64,000 nucleotides of DNA from Microcebus murinus (GCF_040939455.1 NC_134112.1:70138501-70202500), one strand, 5' to 3'. Positions 50,701-61,850 are shown, counted from the stretch's first letter. The notes: generated from the letters alone by a model not told the origin. Program-made: numbers and translations.

Positions 50701-51679
50701 ATGCATCACCAATGCCCCTCTCCTAGTTGCTACCCCAGCACCTGTGTTATTATAACAAAGATAATATTCTAACAATTCATTCTTCAATTTCCACCCACTT
50801 CAGTTATCTTAAACACAATACTATTTATTATAAAATATTGCTTTCATTTTGTATTTATTAAATCCTCTACTAAAAATAGGTTATAGTTCATAACTAAAAC
50901 CCAAGAATTCAAAGATTCCTATTACTTGCTTTCAAAACGTTTATAGCCTATGTTTCTCTTACTCCCTTATAGAAACTATCCTAACAGGATTATCTTTTGA
51001 TTGCCAATTTCACCTTGAATTTTCACCCTTATGTGCCCTTTCACCTATATAGAGAGGCAAACACAATAATCAACAAGCTGCAGAAATTTCTGAAACTTCT
51101 TTACATGATGGAATTTAGCCTATTCTTGGACCCCGTTTGAGTGTACATATGATTGTCTCAATTATCTAGATAGAGTCAAGAAATATCAGAATTAATTTAA
51201 TTGTCATTAACTGTGACTGGACTCATAGACCTATTTGATTTCTACCCATGTTATAGGCATGTATGGCCATTTATTTCTGAATAACCTAAGTATGTTTTCT
51301 TATTTAGGTTAAGAGCAGCTATTTAGCTTCATAAGACTTTCCCCTTGATAATTGACAATGGTTCACCTTCTCAAGGTCATCATTTGTTCAGTACTAAAAA
51401 ATATAGATACAGAGGCTATAGAAAAGTGGCTGAATATATACTGATCATAGACTGCATCTTCTAAATTTAACATTTGGGTCAGCCCTTATTTTCAGCTTAC
51501 TTTATTGTGATCTGCCCTTTTGATTAAAAAAGGAGCGATGTGGAGGGAGAGAAATAGTCCCTCTTCAACACAGATACGGATAACAAAATAGCTCATCCAA
51601 GTCAGAGAGGAGACAATAAAATGATGATAGTTAGAACTGAACCATTCCTCTCCAAGAGGCTTTTCTTTCTTTCTTTCTA
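50701..51679. other. No recognisable feature
   Basis: No supported gene or named repeat. A short (TTTC)n run lies at 51663-51679. Confidence 0.5.
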
Positions 51680-52149
51680 TTTAAAAAACTTTCTTGAGAT
51701 ATAATTAACATAGCATAAAATTCATTTTCAGTCTACAGTTCAATAAATGTTAATGATTCTACACAGTTGTACAACCATAACCAGAGTCTAGTTTTAGAAC
51801 ACTTCCATTGTCCAAAATATTTCCCAACCTGACCAATTATAATCTATCCCCCTCCCCATTCATTCCCAGTAAACCACTAATCTGCATTCTGCATCTGTAA
51901 CTTTGCCTTTCCTAGAGGTTTCATATCAATGTAATCATACAAATATACATAATTTAATTCTGGCTGTTTTCATTCAGCATAATGTTATTAAGGATCACTT
52001 ATGTTGCTTTGTCCAGCAGTAATTGGTTCCTTTTTATTGCTGAGTGGCATGTCATCGTATAGATGTATCACAATTTGTTTAGCCTTTAGTCAGTTGATGT
52101 TCATTAGATTGTTTCTAGTTTGCATGTAATAATAATAAAGCTGCTAGAA

Positions 52150-52220
52150 TATATATGTATATATATGCTTATATATATGTGTATATATATATATGTATAT
52201 ATATATGTTTATACACACAC
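52150..52220. repeat. TA/TG-rich simple repeat
   Basis: Imperfect 'atatatatg' units alternate across about 70 bp inside the old L1. Confidence 0.85.
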
Positions 52221-52537
52221 AAATCTTTCAGTTGATATATGTTTTTATTTTTCTTAGATAAATACCCAGGAGTAGAATTGTTGGGTCTTATGAAAGAGAT
52301 TGCCATACTCTTTTCCAAAGTTGTGTAGCATTTTAATGTCCCACCAAAAATGTATGAGGATTCCAGTTTCTCTGCATCTTCTATGACAATATTCTCTGTC
52401 ATTTTGATGACAGTCATTCTATTGGTAATGTCATATTATCTCATCGTGGTTTAATATGCACTTCCCTATTGTATAATGATCTTGAACACTTTTCGTTTAT
52501 TTCTTTTTCATATATTATCATTGGTGTCTATTCACTT

Positions 52538-54341
52538 CCTTTACCCATTTTTTTTTCTTTTCTTTTTTTTTATTTCAGCATATTATTGGGTACAAACGTT
52601 AAGGTTACATACATTGCCCTTGTCTCCTCTCCCCCCTCAAGTCAGAGCTTCAAGTGTGTCCATCCCCCAGACGGTGTGCATCACGCTCACTATGTATGTA
52701 TAAACCCATCCCCTCCTCCCCCTCCAACCTGCCCCACACCCAAAAAATGTTTTTTTTCTTTTTTTCTTAATATTTTGGTTACATTTTATATTTTTGCCTC
52801 TCCCTAGCAAGGGTTAGAGGTATGCCCTTCCCCTCCACAATGTTCACCACATCCCTCAGATGTGGGACTACCCTCCCAACCCCCAAATCCCTGGTGAACA
52901 CCACCACCCTTTGAGCACCATAGTGTTAATCAGTCAGTACCAATTTGATGGCGAGTATATGTGGAGCCCATTATTCTGATCTTGTGTCACCTCACTTTGG
53001 ATAATGGGCTTAAGCTCAATGCAGGATAATATAAGCGGTGTTAGCTCGCTGTCGTTTCTTAGAATTGAGTAATATTCCATTGTAAACATATACCAAATTT
53101 TAATAATCCACTCATGAATTGACGGACACTTGGGTTGTTTCCACGTCCTTGCAATAGTGAATTGTGCTGCCATAAACATTCGGGTGCAGATGCCTTTATA
53201 ATAGAATGTCTTATGCTCTTTTGGGTGGATGCCTAATAATGCTATTGCTGGGTCGAATGGTATTTCCATTTTCAGCTCTTTGAGATATCTCCAAATTCTT
53301 TTCCACAAAAGTTGCACTAATTTGCAGTCCCACAAGCAGTGTAAAAGTGTTCCTGTCTTTCCACATCCTTGCCAGCATTTGTTGTTTTGGGATTTCTTGA
53401 TACAGGCCAATCTCACTGGGGTTAGGTGATATTTCATTGTGGTTTTGATTTGCATTTTTCTAATGATTAGTGATGTTGAGCATTTTTTAATATATTTGCT
53501 GACCATTATTCTGTCTTGTTTGGAAAAGTTTCTGTTCATTACCATTGCCCATTTCTTGATGGGGTTGTTTCATTTTTTTCTTGTTAATTATTTTGAGTTC
53601 TAGATAGATTCTTTTTATCAGACCTTTATCAGAAGTGTAGAGAGCAAATATTTTCTCCTATTCTGTAGGTTGTCTATTTGCTCTAATGATAGTTTCCTTG
53701 GCTATACAGAAGCTTTTTAATTTGATCATATCCCATTTGTTTATTTTTTTTGCTGCAGTGATTGCTTTGGGGGTCTTCTTCAAGAATCCTTTGCCTACAC
53801 CAATATTTGAGAGGGTTTTCCCAACCTCTTCGTCTAGGATTCTTAAGGTTTCATGCCTTAGGTTTAAATCTGTTATCCATCTTGAGTGGATTTTTGTAAG
53901 AGGTGATAGGTAGGGATCCTGATTCATTCTTCTGTGTATAAATATCCAGTTTTCCCAGCACCATTTATTGAAGAGAGATTCTTTTCCCCATTGTATATTT
54001 TTGTCTGCTTTATCAAAGATTAGATTACCGTATGCAGATGGTTTCATCTCTGGAATCTCAGTCCTATTCCAAATATCAATGCTTCTGTTCTTGTGACAAT
54101 GCCAGGCTGATTTAATTATTATTGCTTTATAGTACAGCTTGAAGTCAGGAAGACTAATACCTCCCAGTTTGTTCATTTTGCTTAAGAGTGCTTTGGCTAT
54201 ATGAGTTTTTTTCTGGTTCCATACAAAGTGCAGAATTATTTTTTCTAGATATGTAAAGAGTGATGGTGGTACTTTGATGCAGATTGCATTAATTCTGCAG
54301 ATGACTTTAGGTAATATTTTCAATATTACCTTTACCCATTT
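52538..54341 (-). mobile_element. Younger L1 with 13-bp target-site duplication
   Basis: The element at 52551-54328 is flanked by identical direct repeats 'cctttacccattt' at 52538-52550 and 54329-54341. On its antisense strand it has a T-rich tail, then 'cagcatattattgggtacaa' (the same style of 3' end as the L1 at 6058), then a long pyrimidine-rich 3' UTR to about 52930 and the C-terminal part of ORF2. It is truncated at the 5' side within ORF2, the usual outcome of target-primed reverse transcription. It inserted into an older L1 in the same orientation. Confidence 0.95.
52934..54328 (-). pseudogene. L1 ORF2 C-terminal remnant
   Basis: The open part 54425-53658 begins in the older L1 and enters this copy at 54328. 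It reads through '[20 protein letters not shown]', '[20 protein letters not shown]', '[20 protein letters not shown]', '[12 protein letters not shown]' and '[20 protein letters not shown]'. A TAG stop at 53658-53660 interrupts it. A further one-base offset lies at about 53564-53579. The remaining C-terminus is open at 53545-52934 with '[18 protein letters not shown]', '[13 protein letters not shown]', '[14 protein letters not shown]' and '[13 protein letters not shown]'. Endonuclease and RT catalytic domains are absent, so it is inactive. Confidence 0.9.
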
Positions 54342-55560
54342 GTTATTGAGTTGTCTTTTTATTATCAAGTTACAAAATTCTTCAAAGATTCTGAATACAA
54401 ATACTATTAGATATATGATTTGCAAATATTTCCTATCAGATTGTGACTTGGTTTTTCATTTTATTAATGAGCACTTTTGGAGGCAAAGGTTTCATTAATA
54501 CATTTTGATGAAGTCTAGGTATACATTTATTTTCTTTTATGGATCCTCAAGTAGAGTGTTCTATCAAGTTATTGATAGTGCTGTTCAAGTCTATGTTTTT
54601 ACTTATTGTCTGTTTAGTCATGCTATCTAAGCATGATGTTCTAAGTGAACATTAACATCTCCAACTATTGCTGAATTATTTATTCTTTAAAATAGGTAAG
54701 TTTTTGTTTTGTTTTATGTATTTTATGTCACTATTGAAATATGCATATGCATTTATGATTGTTATAGCATCTTGATGTATTAACTCATCATTTCAAAATA
54801 TCCATCTTGGCCTGTAGTATTATTCCTATATTAAAGCCTATTTTGTTTCTGATATTAGTATGGCCACTCTAACTCTCCTACAATTATTGTTTGCATCAAA
54901 TATTTTTCCATCTTTTATTTTCAACCGACTTGAGTAAGAAATTAAACTGTGTTATCTAGACAGCAAATAGTTGGATCTTGCTTTTTAATTAGGAAAAACA
55001 ATATCTGACATTTGATTCTTTATTTAAACTTTAATTTGAAAAACAAATAGTATAGTAGTATGTACATACTACTATATGTATAGTAGTAGTATATACAAGT
55101 AGTATATATAACTAAGTATAGGATTTCAGGTTGACCTTTTTTGTCCTTTCAGTACTTTAAAAAAATGTTACTTCATTATTATTTCAGTTTGCAGTTTCTG
55201 ATGAGAATTATGATGTAATTTTGCTCTTTTTCTGTATGTGTTGTGTCATTTTTACTATGGCAAGCTTAATAATTTTCTGTCTCTCATTTTTAGCACTTTG
55301 CATATTATTGCATATTGCATATTATGTGCCTAAACAGGTGTCTGTGTTGTGTGTGGTTTATGTGTTTCTATGTGCGTGATCATATTTTTCCTACTAGACA
55401 TGCTCAAGATGTTTGGGTATGCAGTTTGATGTCTTTCATTATTTGGGGGAGATGTCTAGCCATTGTCTTTTCAAGGATTTGTTCTGCTCTGATATTTCTC
55501 TTCTCCTTTTCTCTCTCTCCATCCCTCTCTCTGGTTTAAACCTTTTGGTGTGTTCAAGAG

Positions 55561-56228
55561 AAGTTTCTGGGTGGGAGGTCTTGAGGATTCCCTGCAGCAG
55601 CAGATGATCCTTTCTCATCAGATGCAATAATCAGGGAAAATTTCTCTAGGCTCCTTCTTTGCTCTCAGCCTTTTCCATGAGCAACTGGTGGAGGTCATGG
55701 AAAAGAATCTGTGAGTGTGTACAAAATATTGTCATGTCTGGGGCTCCCAGGGGTCCTACACTGTCTCTGTAGCCCACACTCAACCTTTAGAAATGTGTTA
55801 ACAGTTTAGCTGATTTCTTCATAGCCGCTTGTATAGCATATGATACTTATTTTTATACATTGGCAGAGGTGAGAGCATCTGTACATCCTCTCCTTTCTTA
55901 AAGAGGCCTATCCTTCTTTGGATTTCAGGCCATTCAGTTTCATTCTCATTCAGGTCTCTTATGGGTTATGCTTTATAGTTTGTTTAGGATTTTCTCATTG
56001 TTGGAGGTAAGTGTGACATTCTCTCCAGGTTACCGCATCCTAGGAAGAAGCATAACTCCAAACATGTGTTTTTAGTGGAGGCTGCCCATCAGAAGACCCT
56101 GCCCCAGTGCAAGAACAATCAGAAGAGATGGAGATCAGTTACTCTAAATGTAAAAATATGGTAAGGATAGCAGAGTGACTTACAAGCTTAGATCAATGGG
56201 TCTTCTTTGGAACAGAGCTGCCTCTCTA
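55561..56228. other. No recognisable feature
   Basis: No supported gene or named repeat. Confidence 0.5.
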
Positions 56229-56541
56229 CCTTAGACTTTTTTATTTTTTGGAAACAGGATTTCATTTTATTACCCAGGCTTTGAGTGCAGTGGCATGATC
56301 ATAGCTCACTGTAACCTTGAACTCCTGGCCTCAAGCAATCTTTCTATCTCAGCTTCTTGAGTAGCTAGGACTACAGGTACATGCCACCATGCCTAGCTGA
56401 ATTTTTTTTTTTTTTTGAGACGAGGTTTCATTATTTTGCCCAGGCTGGCCTCAAACCCCTGGCCTCAAGTGATCCTTCCACCTCAGCCTCCCAAAGTGCT
56501 GGGATTCCAGGCATGAGCCACCACAGTCCTTGCCTTAGACT
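56229..56541 (-). mobile_element. Alu SINE, AluJ-like, with target-site duplication
   Basis: A dimeric antisense Alu (body 56238-56532) has markers 'ttacccaggctttgagtgca', 'gatcatagctcactgtaacc', a T14 middle linker at 56402-56416, 'gcctcccaaagtgctgggat' and 'ccaggcatgagccaccaca'. Direct repeats 'ccttagact' lie at 56229-56237 and 56533-56541. It lacks the strepsirrhine-type insertion and is an older Alu than the one at 26931. The 60-codon frame at 56381-56563 is Alu sequence. Confidence 0.9.
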
Positions 56542-56639
56542 CTTACATACAAGAGGAAAATAACTTTCAATCTACTTTGAACCAATGCATTAGCATTTTT
56601 GTTATCATTATAGCAACTTTGTACACTTCCTAATACACA

Positions 56640-57190
56640 TGAAGATATATGTAAAGTCTTCAATGACTTCCTACTGATCTTAAGACAAAGGCTAAAATTC
56701 TTTACATGGCCTACAAGGTTCTGTGTCATATGGTTTCTGCCTGTTTCTCAAGCCTTACCTTGGGCCACTTTCCCTGTTGCCTGCCCTGTTCTAGTATTTA
56801 ACATCCTTCCATCAGTGTCCTGCATATCAGAGTCTTTCCACATGCCTTTCTCTTCCTGGGAGATTTCTTTTCCAACCAATAAATTTTCCCTTGTGTATCC
56901 CTACTTACCATTTATAGCTTAGCTCAAGCTTAATGATCTTATGAAAATGTTATGAAATCTTCCTAATCCCCCAGTTATAGACTTTAATGGCATCTAGCTC
57001 CTATACTTTTGAGCTCTTATCTCTGTAATTGTACGTTTGTGTGATCATTCAAATAATGATCCTCCATCAAGCTGTAAAGCTACATGACAGTCAAGACCAT
57101 GCTTGCTTTAGCTTATCACTATACCATCAGACATAGCACAATGTCTGATTTCTAGCAGATGTGCAGTAAATAAGTTAAATGAATGAATGG
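56640..57190 (+). repeat. L2 LINE 3' end, long fragment
   Basis: L2 blocks run in order: 'cttcaatgacttcctactga', 'ctttacatggcctacaaggt', 'ttccacatgcctttctcttc', 'gcttagctcaagcttaatga', 'ttgagctcttatctctgtaa', 'agacatagcacaatgtctga' and the end 'gttaaatgaatgaatgga'. This is among the clearest L2 copies in the window. Confidence 0.8.
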
Positions 57191-58932
57191 AATCGTATTG
57201 ATTCCTTTCTACACATGATCTTTTCTACTGCTGATTCACTACACATAATCTTCATCCACCCTACATTCTTGCTGCCCAAGCTCTTATCATTCTCCATAAT
57301 AGTTCCTTATTAAAAATAGAGAATGTTAATGAAAAATATCAAATTAGATTTTGATGAACTGTCAGTGGTAATAATTTGAGAAGCTAGAAATTACCTTTTC
57401 AAACTGAATATGCAAAATAAAAATTTCAAAACAAATCTGGGAAAGCCACTGGAAAAAGAATTCTACCTAGTTGCCACCTATCCATTGCAATACAGTTTGA
57501 TAGAAACTTATGAGATGAGCCTCTTTTGTGTATGTGTAGGTACAGATTTTGTCAGTTTCTTGGTGTTACAATTTTACTAAGTATAAGCACTAAGTCAATT
57601 ATTAATTTATCCAATTAAGATTTTTCAAACCCATTTTCTTCTAGAAAGCATATTTATTTAGAAGGTAAGAACCAATCCCAATATGCATTGACTTTACTGT
57701 CTTCTAGAACTCTAGTAATTATGATATATTTTTTATCTATTCTTCTTTAGAGTTTTATTACATATTATTCTTACATAAATAAGGAAAGACAAGTGAGTAA
57801 TGCATGCATAGCTAAGAATGCATATCCGTAAAATGCTAAAACAATTTCTTTCACAATACATTTATATTTCCAAGCATCAATAAACTTCAGTGTTTATCTT
57901 TCAAAAATAATTTCAAAACATCAGTTTGAGTATATTATATTTTGTTAACCGATAAATCAACTAGCTCAATAGGACATAGAAAAACAGCAGAAACATGCAA
58001 TTTGTAAGCAGTTTCCATTCAATATCCCTTCTGTTGTTAGAAATATATGTATCAACATTTCTTTAGTTAAATGTAAAGTATTTTATTTGTTTCTATTCCA
58101 TTGAGAATTGATATAAAATTGGTTTACCACAGGTAATTGATATTTGAAGAATAAATCAGGAAAAATTTTCTAAGATCTCATTTGTATCTCAGAATGTATA
58201 CCTCCTGGGGCTCTAATAGAATCGGAAATGTTTGAGTCTGGGCTCAGAGAAATTTGCCTGTGGCTTGTGAGAAGGAGATATAAACAGCTTTTTCTAAAAT
58301 TGTGAGAAACATGCAATTTTTCCCACATGTTTGTATTTGTGTGGTTATTAATTATATCTATTATAAAAGTCATTGAAATTTAGAAAAAGTTGCTTCTCTT
58401 TTCCTTCAGTAGACATTAGCTGGCACCTGGGAATATTGTTCTGCAAAATTTTCAATTTTATTTTAAAATTCTTATATTCCAGGAGTAGGAGTGCATATGT
58501 GTCTGAAAAAAATTGCCTAATATTCACAAAAAATTATCAATTATTAATAGATAAATTCTTTTAAGAATATTAATTATATTAATTAAAAATATCTTGAATA
58601 CAAATTTTATTAAAGAAAAACATTAATTTAGGGTCTTTGATAGAAAATACAAGCTCCATATATAATTACCTTCTCTAAAAAGATGCTAAGATGCTAATTT
58701 ACACAAAATTATCCCAATAAACTAAGAATTAAAAGATATCAAGATGCCATATTGCACAAAATTTTCCCAATAAACTTGAAAACATAGGTGGAGTACATAA
58801 ACTATTGGAAAAAATAAAACTTGCCTTTTTGACTAAAGAAAAGTAGAAAACTTTAATAATATGGCAATAAAAAACATTAGAGATATCAAGTTAGTAGTTT
58901 AAAGTTCCCTTTCCATCCCCTCCCCTGATGGA
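57191..58932. other. Mostly unrecognised; small imperfect tandem repeat
   Basis: About 1.7 kb of AT-rich DNA without a supported gene. An imperfect repeat with a period of about 53 bp lies at about 58689-58786, sharing 'acaaaatt.tcccaataaac'. Confidence 0.5.
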
Positions 58933-58936
58933 TATA

Positions 58937-59546
58937 CGAGGGCAGTCCGGAAAGTATCCAGCCATGTAATATGAAAAATAGAGACATTTATTCAAAGAAG
59001 ATACAAAATACAAGAAACATTGTACATAGGACAATGATGCCTCAGTCCCCTTCAAATTTGGCACCTTGGGACCTCACATTAATCTCCTGGTGTCTCTTAA
59101 CCTAACCCGTACACGTTCAACATTCTCAGGTGTTTTACTTCTTGCAGGCCTTGCAGAACATAGATTACTGTCAACAGATTCTCAACCATCTTTGAAGCAT
59201 TTGTGCCACACTTTTATTTGTGCTGCACTCATTGCATAATCCCCAAAAGCCTTTGGAATCATCTGAATAGTTTCTGCTGAGGAGCATTCAAGCTTAACAT
59301 AGAATTCGATGCAGATTCATTGCTCTACATGCTCAGGCATTTTGAATGCGACCTCCACACAGTACATAAGCTTCCTCAACAGCGTCTAGTGTTCCACTGT
59401 TCCACAGTGAAGTCATCATTCTCCATGCATGTACATCCTAGTCCACTTTCCTTGGCTGCCAGGTTACATCAATGTCATGCAAACCATTTTCATTGGTTAA
59501 CAATGGCTGGATGTTAACAATGGCTGGATACTTTCTGGACAGTTCT
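58937..59546 (-). mobile_element. Mariner-family DNA transposon, internally deleted
   Basis: The left end, 'cgagggcagtccggaaagta' then 'tccagcc', and the right end, whose reverse complement reads 'agaactgtccagaaagtatc', form terminal inverted repeats flanked by TA/TATA. The whole element is about 610 bp, roughly half the usual mariner length of about 1.3 kb. On the minus strand, 59340-59080 resembles the start of a mariner transposase: 'AETIQMIPKAFGDYAMSAAQ', 'KVWHKCFKDG' and 'KTPENVERVR', with in-frame stops. After that the catalytic middle is missing. A 17-bp tandem duplication lies beside the right end. It could not have moved without transposase from another copy. Confidence 0.8.
59496..59529. 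repeat. 17-bp tandem duplication in mariner end
   Basis: 'gttaacaatggctggat' occurs twice head to tail, directly inside the right terminal inverted repeat. Confidence 0.95.
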
Positions 59547-59639
59547 TATATAGCATGTATATGCACATGTACACACAGGTCTCAAGACATAGGCAAAGAA
59601 TAGCTATTTCCCTATTTCTACATATCCATCAGAGAAAAG

Positions 59640-60130
59640 CAGAAACATCCATCCTTCCTTTTTATAATGCTCGCATTACCCAGATAGTCAAACCAGACAA
59701 AGATAATACAAGTTAGGAAAGCTACAAGCCCATTGCACTCATGACCATATGAATCTGACAATGTATGTGAAAGATAATTGACCAATTGGGTGTTTAATTA
59801 AAAAGTAGAAGCTTGTTTAATATCAACAAATTCTGTTGCATATAAACCTTGATATTTGGTGCAGCATAAAACAAGTGCAGATCAGTGGTGAAAAGATGGA
59901 CTAGTTACAAAATTGGCCAGAAACTTGTGTGTCTGTGCATGTGTGTGTGTGTATAAAATATCACTACCTCATACACATATCAGAATACAAAATTCAATTC
60001 CAAGTTGATTAAAACCTTCCATAAATCTACATGAGAATATATTTATATTCTTTGGGGCAGGGAAGGATTTATCAAACATGACCCAAGAAGCACAAATCAT
60101 AATGTAATACTACAAATTCCACTAGTTTAA
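59640..60130 (+). mobile_element. L1 ORF2 fragment, internally rearranged
   Basis: Sense-strand pieces match separated parts of ORF2. 'gtcaaaccagacaaagataa' and 'ctacaagcccattgcactca' come from the reverse transcriptase region. 'ttgattaaaaccttccataa', 'ggcagggaaggatttatcaa' and 'catgacccaagaagcacaaa' come from much further downstream. Sequence between them is missing. A short TG run lies at 59938-59952. Confidence 0.6.
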
Positions 60131-60141
60131 AATAAATATGT

Positions 60142-60270
60142 ATACTTACCAGGCAGGGGAGATTCTATGATCATGAAGGTGGTTTTCCCAGGGCAAGGCT
60201 TATCCACTACACCTCTCAGGTGTAGCTATGGCATTTGTCCATTTACCATCAAAATAGGACAGGGGACTGC
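60142..60270 (+). pseudogene. U1 spliceosomal snRNA pseudogene
   Basis: U1 snRNA pairs with 5' splice sites in the spliceosome. This copy begins 'atacttaccaggcagggga', differing from U1 at position 10 (T to A) within the splice-site pairing end. It continues with 'tgatcatgaaggtggttttc' and 'agggcaaggcttatccacta', matching roughly the first 70 nt with few changes, two of them at CpG sites. The stem-loop III region is altered but can still fold ('ctacacctctcaggtgtag'). The Sm-binding site and its surroundings are missing, and only 'aggggactgc' remains of the 3' stem region. No proximal sequence element is recognised upstream. It is non-functional by these criteria. Confidence 0.85.
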
Positions 60271-60289
60271 AAGAAGAGAAATCTAGTGA

Positions 60290-61850
60290 TCAGCTGGGTT
60301 CCAGTGTGTTCATTCCTGCCTCTCATGTAACAAAAGCTTTACATCTATCTACTGGGGACACCACACCATATAATGATTGTCAGTTTAGGAGGTACACCAT
60401 ATTCTGGAGGATGAAGCCCCTTCCTTGCAGGAATCATTTATCAGACAGTACCTTAGCTGTCTCTTCAAAGGTAATACCATCACTCTATAGGTTGGCTGTA
60501 TATAATAGGATCATTGGATCACATCACTATGTGTGCAGTCTTACACATTTTGGGTATTAAGTGAGTCTCTTAGTTCAAGGAAATATATGGAACCTCATGT
60601 CAGTGGATCAAACACCCTGTGAGCCCTTGTATAATGGGGTTCACATTATGGGGAAGGTAAACCCATAGGCAGCATATGTGTCTTCTTCACTCTGAATAAA
60701 TCACTGCCCCTTTCAGGGTGGAAATGTTCCATTGTAATTAACTTACCACTAAGTGAGTGGTTGATTTCCATAAGGGAAGAGGCAGCACCATAGGTATAAC
60801 ATTTGAATTTATTTTTATTAATAGGTGGAACATCCAGCAGCACAAGAAACCAGTGTTGGTGTGTGTGAGTCTATGCTATTGACCCCAAGCTCATCCTCCA
60901 TACCTACCTCAAGACTACTCCACTCTTGAGCCCATTGTTCCAGCATTGATGAATGCTGATGAAAGAGGCCAGTTAATGTCAACTGGTAAGTAATTTTGTC
61001 TACTCAATTGTTTTGTCCTCTTCTGTGTGCTTGCTTGTGTGTTTTGGCCCTGCTTGTGGACAACCCCTAATGTGCCATTTCCAACTTGAAATGGATTGTT
61101 GTTAATTCTTATGATTTTGTGAATCTGACAAAGCCCCAGCTCATGATAGGTAGTTCCAGCTGTGTTAACACTTTATGGTCAAATGTTCCATCTCTTGTAG
61201 GGCTCAGTAGCATTCCAGGAGATGTTTTCAAGTGGTTTATAGGATTCTGATGCAGATGGTATGCCACAGCTTCAGATCTGAGGGGTCTCCATTGCTATTC
61301 TTGTATTGGAATTTCTCATAAAGTCTGCATGATAACTTTCACACCACAGATACCTCTAATAACACGAAGGTTATATGGTCCAAGCATCAGAGCTGCTTAC
61401 AACACACTCTGGATATGATGTAGAACAATTTCCTGCCCTGAACTCCACTCAAAGCAGACAGTCTTCTGTGCTATTCAGCACATTGGTTGGAACAATATAC
61501 CAAAGTGTAGGACTGTATGCCTTTAGTACGTGGTGTTTCTCCTTCACTTAGTGTAGGTCTTCACTTGTTCCAGCATTTCAAAAGAGTCATACATTACCCT
61601 GAGTTCCTTGCCAGGGTGTTGTTTCCTATGTCACAAATAAGTGCTCTTATATTGATAAATTCTTCCTTATCCAACTTTATATTCTACCCCTCGTGATTCA
61701 TTATCCTTAGGGTCCAGTCCCATAAATATTTTCATGGCTACCTATACATTCTGTCCTCTGACATATAGTTCCTTTTCTCCCTTTACAGGCCCAGCTCTTC
61801 TTAGAGAGGAAAGTGTCTTAGAAATATGAGGTGTCATCAGCTGACACTCC
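60290..61850 (-). mobile_element. ERV-L internal region, pol-like, decayed
   Basis: On the minus strand the sequence parallels the internal region of ERV-L elements in the part that once encoded integrase. Plus-strand markers in order are 'caaacaccctgtgagccctt', 'ctgcccctttcagggtggaa', 'ccattgtaattaacttacca', 'agtctatgctattgacccca', 'cttgagcccattgttccagc' and 'tccttagggtccagtcccat'. The reading frame is broken throughout and no intact domain is present. No LTR of the same copy is identified beside it. Limits are approximate, and identification is from memory of the family's general sequence. Confidence 0.55.

Larger units (their letters stand above)
51680..55560 (-). mobile_element. Old L1M element split by a younger L1
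   Basis: The left half, 51680-52537, is an antisense L1ME-like 3' end: 'ttcttgagatataattaaca', 'gttgtacaaccataaccaga', 'ttttattgctgagtggcatg' and 'acccaggagtagaattgttg'. The right half, 54342-55560, continues the same element: 'gagttgtctttttattatca', 'gaatacaaatactattagat', 'atgtattaactcatcatttc' and 'gtatggccactctaactctc'. The join is exact once the younger L1 (52551-54328) and one target-site copy are removed. The last part, after 55130, is weaker. A TA/TG-rich array at 52150-52220 lies in the left half. Confidence 0.75.

Noticed and set aside
52934..54425. Apparent protein frames of 203 and 255 codons on the minus strand
   Set aside because: They are remnants of L1 ORF2 with a stop and a frameshift, and the longer one crosses the junction of two L1 copies.
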